A DNA stretch of 64,000 nucleotides from Nelumbo lutea (taxonomy: Eukaryota > Streptophyta > Magnoliopsida > Proteales > Nelumbonaceae). Below are positions 10,807 through 22,100 of this stretch, piece after piece. The first letter of the stretch is position 1. Every line of letters starts with the position of its first letter. The stretch covers positions 11,594,633-11,658,632 of the forward strand of contig JAKGHH010000006.1 of NCBI GenBank assembly GCA_022828595.1, given 5' to 3'. Position numbers and translations under genes: made by a program. Under the pieces are notes generated by a model. The model saw only the letters and a list, made by a program, of their open reading frames with translations, was not told where the DNA came from and searched no databases.

Positions 10807-12266
10807 TGATAACTTTGTAGTTTAATGCCTTAAGGGCATCATTTCAGGAGTATTTTAGGCCTTAGAATAGTCAAAATGTCCCATTTTTCCAATTAAATTC
10901 AATATTGTGACCTCTGAGGGTCTTTGTGCAAATCTTGTGGAAAACTAGGGAAATTTCATTGTTGAAATGCAGTTTTTTGGAAGCTGGTGTGAAGTCTAGT
11001 TGAGAGAGGGGGTGTTTCTGTGAAAATCTAAACACAAGAGGGCGCCTCCTATTTGCTTAACCCAGAATGGCACCCCTCCTACTGTATTAGCATACTTCCC
11101 TCTCCCTAGCAAACCCTAGGGCGCCTCTCCACTCATTATTTTCATCTCTAACAAACCCTAGTCGCCCCTAACTACAAAATCCTCACCTTCCATCCCTTCT
11201 AATATCTACCATTCATTATAGGGCACTCTCTTTTTAGCATTCTACCCCTAGGGTGCCACCTAACTTCTAATCCTCATCATTCAGCCTTTAGCCACTAGAT
11301 TTCAACCCTCTATTTCACTCTCTATCTTAGCCATTCACTCTAGGGAGCCACCCATTCCTCTTAATCTCCACCTTTCAGCTCTAGGCACCTAAATCTCCGC
11401 CATCCAATTCTGGGTGCCCAAATCTCAGCCCTACATAATATTGGGCGCCCTCTCATTTTCTTTAAATCCTTAGGATCACCTTAGCACCATCCTAACCCTT
11501 CATTCTAAACACTAGGGCGCCCATATTTTTTCTAAAATCCAATTGCCACCCCCTCTTTCTCTTTAATCTTAGTTTTATCCATCCTTCTCTATAAAAAGGA
11601 CCCAAGGGGTCTTGAGAAGGGGTTGAATTTTGCCCTTAGGTAAGACAAAAGGCTGATCTTGATAAGTTCAAGGGTAGAGGAAGAGGAGAACGCCCAAGCA
11701 AGGGGAGGAGTTCCAACTTGCAGTTTGCCTAGCCACTTCTGCCACCTCTGGATTCAGATCCGAACTAGTTTACTTTCATTTTAGATTTAACTTCCGTTCT
11801 TTAATTTTCAGTTCTTATTTTCCCTTTCTGCAATTTACTTTTATCTAGTTTAATTTTTGATTTCTTTTGTGTAGATATGGGATTCAGCTAGGTAAGGCAG
11901 AAGGCCTAGCTCGAGGAGTTCGAGGGTCAAATGAGCGATCTAGTGACTACTACCTCTTACTGAGTTGTAGACTTTTCATTTAGTTTCTTTTATTTATTTA
12001 TTTTTTTGCACTTTTCACTTTTAGCGTTGTTAGAATTTTATTTTAACGAATAATAGTTTAATTAATTAAAGTTTTGTGTTTCTGCAACTTCCCATTGTGT
12101 TATTTTGTCCATATTATAGTACATGGTGATTTTTCCCTCTCTTCCCTGTGGATATGACCCCTTTCTCACCATTAATTAAGTTTGTAGTTATTTTGAGAAT
12201 TGGAGAACTTATAAATATTAAAACTGGTGTGTTGAAGTGATTAACGACACGCTTCCAGAAACACCA
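10807..12266 (+). repeat. 3' LTR of element B
   Basis: Begins TGATAACT and ends ...AAACACCA (1460 bp). TATA motif TATAAAAA at 11590-11597. It is followed by target duplication CTGTT (12267-12271) and then the reverse-transcriptase sequence of antisense element G. Confidence 0.85.
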
Positions 12267-12271
12267 CTGTT

Positions 12272-13430
12272 TACATTTCTCAATCCATTGAAAGTCTTTA
12301 ATAATCTTCAGGGCCTTGAAGAAGGGCAGGCATCAGTCCACAGACTTTGACATGAACTTGTTGAGAGAGACTAATCATCTAGTAAGGCGCTACACTTCTT
12401 TGTAGGTCCGAGGTGACTGCATATTGAGGACGGCTTGGATCTTCTCTGGATTGGCTACAATTCCTCTCTACATAACCATGAACCCTAGGAATTTGCCGTA
12501 GCCAACCCTGAAAGTGCATTTGGTTGAGTTCATCTTCATTCTATACTTCTTAAGATGCTGAAGACTTCTTTTAGGTCAGCTAGGTGATGCTCGACCTTCT
12601 TGCTTTTCAGTAACATGTCATCAATGTAAGCTTCAATGTTACGGCCAAGTTGATCTTTGAACACCTCATTCACCAACTATTGATATGTAGCGTCGGCATT
12701 TTTGAGGCTGAAGGGTATCGCCTTGTAGTAGTATAGCCCATGGTCAGTGATGAAGGTGGTCTTCTCCTAGTTGTCAAGAGGCATCTGGATCTGATTGTAG
12801 TTGGAGAACGCATCCATGAAGCTCAGGAGTTCATGCCCTGCCATTGCGTCGACGAGATGGTCGATCATTGATAGGGGTAAACTGTCTTTGGGACAGGCTT
12901 CGTTTAGGTCAATGAAGTTGATACAAATTCTTAACTTCCCATTAGCCTTCTTCACTATTACCACATTGGCCAGCCAATTCGGGTACTTTACTTCCTGGAA
13001 GAAGCTGGCATTGAGTAGCTTCTGGACCTCCTCGTTGATCACCTGCCACTTTTCTGTGGCAAAGCTCCTCTTCTTCCACCTAATTGGTTGATAGCATGGA
13101 TTGGTGTCCAAGCGGTGGGTAATGACCTTAGGGTTGATCCTTGGCATATCGGCCACCTACCAAGCAAACATGTTGGCATGGTCCCTTAACGTCCATATGT
13201 GATCTTCTTGAAGATGATCTTCCAAGAGGGTCCACCCTGGATTGTCTTCTTGGGGTCTTCTTTAGAGAGCGGCACCTGGATAAGATCTTTGACAGGCTGG
13301 CCGCGCTATGCCTTTAGCTCATCTCGCAGGTCTATGCTCTCAGTGGTCAACGTCTCCGTGGCTTAGCGCTTTCCTTGGTAGGATGTCAGGTAATATTGCC
13401 GTGCTGCCCTCTAGTCCCCATGCACTACTT
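12272..13430 (-). pseudogene. Reverse transcriptase of element G
   Basis: Minus-strand translation gives a Tat-type RT. An open stretch at 13156-12767 includes N-W-L-A-N-V-V-I-V-K-K-A-N-G-K, then D-L-N-E-A-C-P-K-D-S and S-F-M-D-A-F-S-N-Y-N-Q-I (fingers and the first catalytic Asp). Downstream the catalytic box reads Y-I-D-D (12628-12617) followed by M-L-L-K-S-K-K. Stops separate these blocks. Element B interrupts the domain near its C-terminal end; the frame resumes at 4177. The part at 13430-13157 is the protease-RT linker and is heavily mutated. Confidence 0.85.
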
Positions 13431-13790
13431 CCACTCCATATGGGGTCAGGAATTTCATTTTAAGGTGGAACACGGGGATAGAGGGTGATAGAGCATTCAA
13501 GGTTGGCCGACCAATGATGGCATTATAGGACGATGGATGCTAGATGACAATGAAGTCGATCATAGTCATGGTTGTGATATCGCCATCCCCAATTAGAAGG
13601 GAAAGGCTGATCTTCCCAATTGGCATAAGAGACTCCCTGGAGAAATCCATCAAGGGAGTGTTCACTAGGGTGAGGCAGTCTTTTCCAATGCTGAGTTGTT
13701 CGAACACATCCTCAAAGAGAATATAAGCCAATCTCCCTATGTCTACTAGGATGCATCGCACTTTAAAGTTGGTTATCATGGTTGTGATTA
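13431..13790 (-). pseudogene. Protease of element G
   Basis: Read on the minus strand: V-R-C-I-L-V-D-I-G-R-L-A-Y-I-L-F at the position of the family's L-V-D-x-G-S-x-A-D-I-L-F, keeping the catalytic Asp but not the Ser. It continues with the hydrophobic P-L-M-D-F-S block and ends in Y-N-A-I-I-G-R-P-T-L-N, the conserved flap end. It would process the polyprotein. The 79-codon open segment at 13779-13540 runs into stops on both sides. Confidence 0.8.
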
Positions 13791-15118
13791 CTAGGGCATC
13801 TTCTGCTCCTTGTCATCAATCTTAAGTAGTCGTGCATATGCCTTATTGCCCAAGAAGCTCTCTACTCCAGTGGCCATCCCTCCTAAGATCACGACAATGA
13901 CCCCAATTTGAGGAGCCTGGGTTGGAGGTCTAGGTGTTGCGTGTGGGTCTTCCTTTGCCTTCTCATCCTTATTGTTGATGAACCCATTGAGGTACCCACG
14001 CCTGATCAGGTCCTTGATGTAGTGACGCAAATCGTAATAGCTGTTAGTGTCATCGTCATGGTCTTGGTGGAACTTGCATTATTTGTCCCAGTTCTTCTTG
14101 TTGTTCTGTGATTTCATCTTCTTGGACCACCTAACATAGTTACAGTCACGGGTCTGCATCAGTATTTCAGACCACAGTGCATTCAGTGGCATGAAATTCT
14201 TATAGGTTGGTGGAGGAGTCTTTGGTCATCGGTCAGGTCGGCGGTCTTGTCTTTTGTTATCTTGGTCTACCCTCTCTATCTTGTGTTCATCAGGATCCCT
14301 TCTCTTCTTGTCAAACAATTCTTCCTTGTCCTTCAACTATGCTTGTGATTCTTTCGCATTGATGTGCTTCTAAGCATGGCTCATTAACATGATTATTGTC
14401 AGGATTCTTTGAGATTGAGAAATTGAACGATGAGGGTGTAGATTGTGTTGGGTGGCTGTGACAGCCACCAACTAGTTCAACAACTGGACTTGTAGGTCTC
14501 CAATGTTGAACTTGGCAAGGTATTCTCAAAGGGACTCTCCCATCCTCTACTGCACTTGCATGAGGCTCATCAAAGTCTTCTAGTGCTTCTGGTTGGTTGT
14601 GAACTATGCCAAGATCTAGCTCTCCATCTACTCCCACAAGGAGAAAGAGTGCGGGGGAAGGGAAGAGTACCACATTAGGGCTACTCCTTTGAGGGTCACC
14701 ACAAAATATTTACACATCAAGCCTTCAGACGAGCCGTGCAACATCATTTGGGCTTTGAAGGCCTCAATGTGATCGTTGGGGTCTGTGATTCCATTATACC
14801 TCTTGAAATGTGGTGCCCACCATCCGACAAGGGGGAACTTGTCCACTATGTCTTATATGAAGGGCGGCTCCTTGAAAAGCTGGCTGTTCGGTTCCACGAG
14901 CTGGACCACAGGAGGGGTTGTGCTTCTTTGGGCCTGGATGTGCTCCAACTTGGCCAGGCATTGTTGAATTTATCGGATCTTTGCATCCCTTTTTTTGGTG
15001 CTGCAACAGGCGTGGCTCTTTCTTTCTTGGGTGGTGTTGGGCGATCTCTAGTCAAACTAGACTTGGCAATGGAGACTGGTGGCTGTTGTGTCCGATCACC
15101 AAGTCTTTCCATTGCCAT
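13791..15118 (-). pseudogene. gag of element G
   Basis: The minus-strand gag has a basic, Pro/Arg-rich N-terminal region (15118-14846), then the capsid-type domain F-K-R-Y-N-G-I-T-D-P-N-D-H-I, A-L-M-W-Y-S-S-L (14846-14628). A C-terminal block typical of Tat gags includes Y-D-L-R-H-Y-I-K-D-L-I-R-R-G-Y-L near 14030-13970. Frames switch several times and stops are frequent. Alternative open frames on both strands at 14736-15166 are shadows. Confidence 0.8.
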
Positions 15119-15586
15119 AATCTAGGCAGACCAGTGTGTTCTACTACGGTTGTTGTGCTAGCATGACCGGGCTGAGGAGCCCGACCGCATTGAAGTTTGT
15201 TTTTCTTGGTCAGACCACACCCTATCCTTGTTTGACTAATGTTTTTTGGGGTCCTTAGGGTGAGGATTGTCTACAGTAACTATCGGAGCAGGAAGGGGAT
15301 GGTCTGAGGAGGTTGTGTTGTAGACCATAGAGACTACATAATCGCCAAGATCCAGTTGATCTTTTATGGCATTGCCTAGAATTGTGTGGGGTCGACAACA
15401 GATTTTTGCTAAGGTTGTTGAGTTTTATGGTGTGAAGGGCTGTAGTGAAAGTGGGATCCCCAAGATGGGGATCGGCTTGTTGAACATTAAGATGTGTTTC
15501 TTGGCATCTTTCTTGATTGCATGGTAAGAAGAGAACTTTTGGAAAGGCTTTTTGTACGTTTCCCATAGATGGTGCCAATCTAATGA
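15119..15586 (-). other. Leader and primer-site region of element G
   Basis: On the minus strand the LTR end is followed by TTGGCACCATCTATGGGAAA, close to the TTGGCGCCGTCTGTGGGAA motif found after the 5' LTR of many plant gypsy elements. It lies at about 15580-15561. The remaining leader to gag is non-coding as far as I can see. The primer tRNA cannot be assigned with confidence. Confidence 0.55.
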
Positions 15587-16541
15587 TGCTCAATCTGAGG
15601 TAGTTCTTGAACCAAGGTCGTTGTCAGATAATCCTGCCAATTGGGCAGAGCCGAGGTGGATGGTCAAAGCCGTGCTCCAAGATCTGAAACCAAGAAACTG
15701 GCCAGAGGCCCAAGGAGTTATCCCCGGGTAGGTACTGCGATGCTCAAGTCAGTTGAGACTAGTCAGCGGTCGGGCCTAGCAATTAGAGAACAGTGCTGGT
15801 TTGAGAAGAGTAATGGTATGGAAGTCAAGAGTTGGACCCCTTACCTTGAGCAGGAGGTACCTTTTTATTGCTAAGGATCTGTGTCTTGATCGGATGAAGC
15901 TTCTAAGGTTGTCAAGATGAGGTTGCCCATCAAGGTCTTCGGGATAAGTCCTAATCCCCAATGGACTTGTCCTCATCCATAAGATAATCTCCTGTCTTGG
16001 TCGCACTTATCCACATGATGTGGTGCTGACTTAGCTAAAGAGATAAGATAGGCTATGGATGTGATGTAGTGCTGATGTGGCCGAGGAGATAAGATGGGCC
16101 ATGGAGTGACGTGGTGCTGATGCGGTTGAGGAGATAAGGTGGTCATGGAGGCAACACATGGTGTCTGGGGCCAGCTCAACTATAACCTGAACAATATGCA
16201 TCCTCATGCACAATAGCTAGAACAATGGAAAGAGAGAAATACAAAAACAAGATACACAAAAAGGAGACAATATATTGAGTCAGTACCGAGACTATTGTGC
16301 CAGAATCAAGGTACACCCCATAACCATAAATTTTCCAATAAACATAAACATAAGAAGAATAATATATACTATATATAAAGCAAGGTGGTCCACATTGAGA
16401 GTCCTTGTTCCAAACCTCACATGTTGCTTTCTCCTTAATTCTCTCTCCCTCCCCCTTCCCACCACTCCTATTAAGCCAAGTTAGGATCACTCTTTCCATT
16501 ACTTTCTCTTCTCATTTGATTTTGAATTCTACCTAATAACA
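15587..16541 (-). repeat. Probable 5' LTR of element G
   Basis: The region lies upstream (to the right) of the G leader. It has a TATA-like A/T box on the minus strand at about 16365-16385 and a 3x tandem repeat. The inner edge at 15587 is set by the primer-site motif. The outer edge at 16541 (TGTTATTAGG on the minus strand) is a guess, since the partner LTR is outside the window. Confidence 0.5.
16010..16160. repeat. ~54-bp tandem repeat, 3 copies, inside G LTR
   Basis: Three diverged units share the words GTGGTGCTGA and GAGATAAGAT/GG at about 55-bp spacing. Short enhancer-like repeats are common in LTR U3 regions; the function here is unknown. Confidence 0.7.
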
Positions 16542-18300
16542 TGGATTTGATTTTGAATTCTCATCCAATAAAAAGGATTTGATTTTGCTTTTCTAAAGTA
16601 TGATACCTATTTATCCTTCCCCTAACTTTTCATCTATATCTATTTAAAGAAAGTTTGAATTAAAAATTTAAAAATTATTTAAATATTATAATAAAATTAT
16701 ATTAAAAACACAAAAACAATTATAATAGATTTAATAATACTCATATTATTAATAATTTTATATTTTTTTGAAATTCATAATGAAATTTTGTAATAGTGAT
16801 ATAAATTATAATTTTATGGTTTATTAAATTTAAATGCGGTTCAAATAATAAAATTTTGAAATTAAAATATAAAATATTATTTAAATATTCAACAACTAAA
16901 TTTTTATATATAAAATATTAAAAATATATAACTAATTATATAATAAAATATTTAATATTACATAACAACTCTAAATTAATTAAATTTAAATAACAAAAAA
17001 AATCAATATTTTTATACAATATTTAAATATTTGAATGACTAAATATTTTAAATATTGATATATTTAACATAGATAATTCTTAAATAGTTAAAGTAACGAA
17101 ATTATGTAACAATAGTATAAATTATAATTTTATGGATTATTAAATTCTATAAATAATTGATATTTTAAAATATTAAATAATGATATCATTTAATAACTAA
17201 ATTTTATTGTAAATAACTAATTTTGAAATACTATAGTTATCAAAAAATTTAAAATTAATCATATTCTAATAATTATTTAAAGAAACAAAAAAAATTAAAT
17301 AATGACATTATGTAATAGCTTTACAAAATTATCAATAACACAAAATTAATTATAATATATTTTATAATATTTGGTAATTAGAATATAAGATATAAATAAT
17401 TTAAAATATTTTAAATACTATGGAAATAATAAAAAATACATTAAATACTATAAATTTTTTTAAATACTATTTCTATTAGATACTAAAAAATAGAATAATA
17501 TCCAAAATTGTTAATGTACTAATATTATAAAAAATTATTTCACTTATTAAGAATAAGTGCAATTATCAATTATCAATGTACTAATAATTATTGTAGTTAT
17601 TAATGTACTATTGTGTTTTGTATTTTCAATAATTATTGGATACTAAATTATTGATATTCAATTTTTGAAATTTCATTTATTATAATTATTTCATTTTCAT
17701 TATAAATTTATTTTTAGTAATTATGCATTTTTGTTATAATTTATTGATTAATATTTATTTGAGATTAAACTATTATTGGAGTTTACACGATTTATTAACT
17801 AACTTAATATATTTTTTATTATTTATTGTATTGATTGCATTTTATTATTTATTTATATTATTTTCTTTATAATTTTATTTTCAATAATTATATATTTTTT
17901 CTATAAATTTTCAATAATTATTGGAGATTAACCTATTGTTATTTGTTAGAGATTAAACTATTAATTTAGCAAAAATTAGGAGTGCTTGTGAGTCAATTTG
18001 ATTCTTTTGCAAGTTGTTTGGCCAACCAAATTCACTTGGTTGGTTAAGGAATTGGTCAGGCAAAACCAACCAACCAATGATAAAAACTGGCCACCTCGGA
18101 TTAGGTTGGTTTTCAGTTTGGTTTATCAGTTCAAAATATTTAAACTAAAAAATTACATTAGTATTATTAAAAAATAAACAAAAATAAATAAATTTACAAT
18201 ATAAATTATTTATAATAAAATTTTAAAATATTTAAGTTTAAAAAATTATAGTGGTATATAAAAAAAGGTTAAATTTACAATACAAAATATCTTTACCTGA
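16542..18300. other. AT-rich intergenic stretch, no gene seen
   Basis: Overwhelmingly A/T sequence with no open frame of interest in any frame. Toward its end (18000-18130) the composition changes and words such as GGTTGGTT and its complement recur, as in the ends of some hAT-type elements, but I could not find a paired terminus. It may be very old transposon sequence. Confidence 0.5.
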
Positions 18301-18670
18301 ACCACATAATCACTGCTTTCACTGGTTAATGCCCCAAATGGTAGAAAAACATATCAAATGACATTGCAAAAGCAAATCAAAAGAAGAAGAAGAAGTAGAA
18401 TCTCATAGAGAGAGTGATAGATCACTCCTACCGGATACCTATTGAAGAGTGAGAGATTTATGAAGGTCTAATCAAAGAAAAGAGTTTTGAGAGAGCAAGA
18501 GAGGGTACAAAATCAAAGGAAATAGTAAAATGAGCATTTTGTGGCATGATTTTTGTTTCTCCATGCTGCAAGCTGACTTGATTTTTATGCCTTAACCCAA
18601 TTTTCATTCTAAAAAAATGTTAAGCTTATACTAAGAATATTTTACCCAAACACCCCCATGTAATTCTTTC

Positions 18671-18707
18671 TTTTCAATTCTTACTCAAAATGGGTAAGAA
18701 TTGAAAA
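18671..18707. repeat. 14-bp perfect hairpin
   Basis: TTTTCAATTCTTAC (18671-18684) and its exact complement (18694-18707) surround a 9-base loop. It is followed within 20 bases by GATCCAAACAAGGCCC, a terminus-like word. It may be part of a small MITE; no target duplication was found. Confidence 0.6.
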
Positions 18708-18763
18708 AGTGATCCAAACAAGGCCCATGTTAGCAATCCAAACAAGGCCTAAATACACATGTT

Positions 18764-18815
18764 TGTGTGTGTGTGTATATATATATTCCTCTCTCTCTCT
18801 CTCTCTCTCCCCCCT
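18764..18815. repeat. Compound (GT)n(AT)n(CT)n microsatellite
   Basis: GT repeats run into AT repeats (to about 18786) and then a CT run to about 18809, ending in a C tract. The open frames on the minus strand here are repeat artefacts. Confidence 0.95.
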
Positions 18816-19198
18816 CCCCATCTCCTTTTGTTTGTAGAATCATTGGGGAATGCAAGGGGGAAAGCAATGCATGACATATAGTTTTGGATTCTAAAGGTTT
18901 CTCTCCATCCAATACATAGTCCTTCAGTCAATCATGCTCCAATTTAGATACTTTTGCAATAATAAGCCCTTTCTGATTTCCATAACTTACTCTTCTATCA
19001 TCGAGGCGCAAACATGTATATATTAATTAACTTCTTATGACATGAATTCACTTACCAATCTATTTTGACAATTGGCATGTAGACTTTAAATTACATCATC
19101 CATCATAACCTTGATAAAGTTGCCTTTCTCAATGTAACTCAACTAAATAACTACAATCACACCATAATCATTTTTATTGCTATTGTGTCTATACCGGT

Positions 19199-22100
19199 TG
19201 TTAGCACCTGATTTTTGCTTAGTCCCCTCTCTAATCCACTTCTTCTACTCCAGATACCTGATCAAACCTCACCAACCTCTCCAAAATATGCCAAAATCTT
19301 GGGAAACCAAACTTCAACTCAAATATCCTTAAATTCATCTTTAGATTTACAAGATTCCCTTTTGATAGTCATGATTCTACCACATCACCATGCCCATCAC
19401 ATGATCAAACTCCATTATATAAAGAAAAACCTTTAAATAACCAATCATACCAAATTTCATTCCTAAGCTTCTTGATTTTATTATTCGTCTATCAAATATT
19501 CTATTTAGATACGTTTGACCGGATTATACTTCCTAAGCCAAAAACATGTGATCCATATGTCCCCAATACAATTAAACCCTCCTAGCATAATTCAAATCCG
19601 TGCCACTTTACCAAGTGTCAACCCAAAATCTCTTCACTTTTTCCCTAATTTAAAAAGATTCCAAATCAACCATTCTCATTGGCTGTTATTTTCCTATTTT
19701 AAGATCTTCATTGCGGCACCATTTTACAACATCCAAACCCTACCAAGATCTCCATTAACCACCTAATTGACCATCCAATAAAGTTATACACAAAAATACC
19801 CATTTTTCCCTTATCTAGAAAGATTCCAAATCACCCACTCATGTCACTTATTACTCTCGAAATCTTAGATCTCAATCACGACACCACTCTCCTAATACAC
19901 TCAAATCTTATCAAAACCTTCACCAACATCCTAGCTGACCAGTTAAAAAATTTTAGACCTAAAAATGTTCATTTTGCTTTCCTAACAAAAAGATTGATCA
20001 TGACTCCTCTCTCGATACATCAAATCCTACCATAACCTTCACCAAACTCTAGATCAACCCTCTATCCAATTTCAAACCTCAAAATACCCTCATCCAAAAA
20101 GTTTTTGAACTAACCATCCTTATTATCCATCATTATCCTATTTCAAAATCTTCATTGCAACATATTATTCGAAACCTCCAAATTTCACCAAAACCTTTAT
20201 CAATTTCTTGATAAACCATCCACCCAATTACTAGACATCAAAACATCCATTTTATTCTCTACTTTAAAAGATTCCAAATGAATTGTCTTCGTCACCTGAT
20301 ACTCTCCAAATTCAAGATATCAATCATCATACATCATCCAACACTTTAAAACCTCCATTAACTTTCCAATCGTTGATCTGTCAAATTTCAGACCTTAAAG
20401 TGACCATTTTACCCTTCATATAAAAATATTCCAAATGAACCATCTTCGTTAACCAATACCCTCCAGGTTCAAAGTACTCATCGTCATACATCATTTGACA
20501 CCTCCAAAAACCATCAAGACCTCCCAATCGACAATCCATTAAATTTAAGACCCTAAAATAATCATCTTAGTCTTTGTTCAAAAAAATTCCAAATGGACCA
20601 TCATCATTGTCTAATACTCTCCAAATTCGAAATATCCATCATTATGCATCATTTGACACCTCCAAATACCATCAAAACCTCTTCATCATAAATTCACCCA
20701 CTTTTAGACATCAAAATACCCATTTTTCCCCTAAACCAAAAAGATTCCAAATGAATCACCCTCGTCATTCATTCTCTAAATTCAAGATTATTGTCGTTAT
20801 GCATCATCCAACACCTTTAAACCCTATCAAAACCTACATCAACCTTCCACTCATCAATCCATCGAACTTTAGACCTTAAAATGACCATTTTTTACCCTTT
20901 ACTTAAAAAGATTCTAAATGAACTATCCTCATCACCCGACATTCTTTAAATTCAAGATTTTTGTCATCATGCATCTTCCAATACCTCCAAACCCCATCAA
21001 AACCTCCCAATCGTTGATCCATCAAATTTCAGACTTTAAAATGATCATTTTACCCTTTGCTTAAAAGATCCCAAATGGACTACCCTCATTGTCTAGTACT
21101 CTCCAAATGCAAGATATCTATTATCATGCATTATCTGATGCCTCCAAACCCCATCAAAACCTCCCAATCAATAATCCATTAAACTTTATACTTTGAAATG
21201 ATCATTTTACCCCTCACCCACAAATATTTTAAGTCGAGGGCTCTCATTAGCTGTAATTATCTAAATTCAAGATCTGCATTGTGGTACGCCATCTAATACA
21301 CCTAGACCATACCTTCATCTTCCTAGACATCTCAGTTGATCATCCTCCATTGTTTTAGATCCAAAATAACCATTTTACCCCTTCATTAGGAAAATCCAAA
21401 TTTGACGGCCCTCATTGCTCAATACAATCCAAATCATGATTTTTCACTCTAACACACCCCAAGGCCATCAAACCCTCATTTTACCATTTTTGGACACCTT
21501 AAAACCCCTATGGAAGTTTTTTCTACATAATTCTCCATTTTATCCCTCCATTTATGAAGAATCTAATTTGTGCAATCTCATTGGTTGAGATAACCGTAAC
21601 ATCTTGAGGTTTATTCCCAGCCCTTGAATCTTGTATATCACCACCCTTGAGCTTATAATTTTGTTACAAAAGACCTCCCGACGAAATTTCACTTGGATCT
21701 CCTTACACTTAGAAAATCACTTAGAGCCCCCCAACAACCTTAGATGTAATCTTAACCTTAGATCTAAGCTCATCGTTCTCTTTCCACCCTAGGATTGGCC
21801 CAAACTCTATAAAACACTCCCAAAACCCTAACACAATAAACTCTAGCCACCACCCCTACTCTCTCCCTCTCAAACTTGGTTAAGCAAGTCAATTTCAAAA
21901 TTTGAAATTTAAGTTTAAAGTTCTTCCTCATTTATCCACAAGTGAAGAAGACAAGGGGGAGTCTTTTAAGGAAGGTTGTCCCCTAGCATTAATTCGGCCA
22001 AAGAAGCAAAGCCAATGAGAAAAAAGAAAGATAAGAAACCTAACCAACAAATCCCAATCCTCCTTCCTTTTAAGCCTTACACTTAAACCAAAACCAAGAC

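Larger units (their letters stand above)
4183..12266 (+). mobile_element. Element B: complete gag-protease-only Ty3/gypsy element (8.1 kb)
   Basis: Two LTRs (4183-5651, 10807-12266) flank a 1.8-kb AT-rich leader, gag (7450 to about 8900), protease (about 9110-9720) and a 1.1-kb 3' region. There is no reverse transcriptase, RNase H or integrase between protease and 3' LTR. Element C has the same gap with a similar 3' length, so the loss looks like a family trait. Gag and protease are Athila-like. In the first 330 bp the LTRs differ at roughly one position in nine by eye, which makes this an old insertion. No convincing primer-binding site follows the 5' LTR; only a TATCA remnant, weakly like the initiator-Met primer site, is visible. 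Confidence 0.85.
2466..16541 (-). mobile_element. Element G: Tat-lineage Ty3/gypsy element, interrupted by A and B
   Basis: Read on the minus strand the order is: LTR (about 16541-15587), leader, gag (15118-13791), protease (about 13779-13430), reverse transcriptase (13156-12272, resuming at 4177), RNase H, a second archaeal-type RNase H (3720-3538), then integrase (3345-2466). Gag-PR-RT-RNH-aRNH-IN with two RNase H domains is the known arrangement of the Tat clade. Elements B and A split it. The 3' LTR and the integrase C-terminus lie beyond the window, to the left of A. Every domain carries stops or frameshifts, so it is a fossil. Confidence 0.85.
18301..19198. other. Unclassified non-coding DNA
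   Basis: No protein similarity is recognisable. A purine-rich GAGAGAG/AAGAAG stretch spans 18380-18520, a perfect hairpin lies at 18671-18707, and the word ATCCAAACAAGGCC is repeated at about 18712 and 18737, as might happen at abutting MITE ends. A microsatellite follows. Confidence 0.4.

Noticed and set aside
4183..12266. Reading B as a full Athila element with decayed pol
   Set aside because: The space between protease and 3' LTR is only about 1.1 kb and shows no RT or integrase residues in any frame; C agrees.
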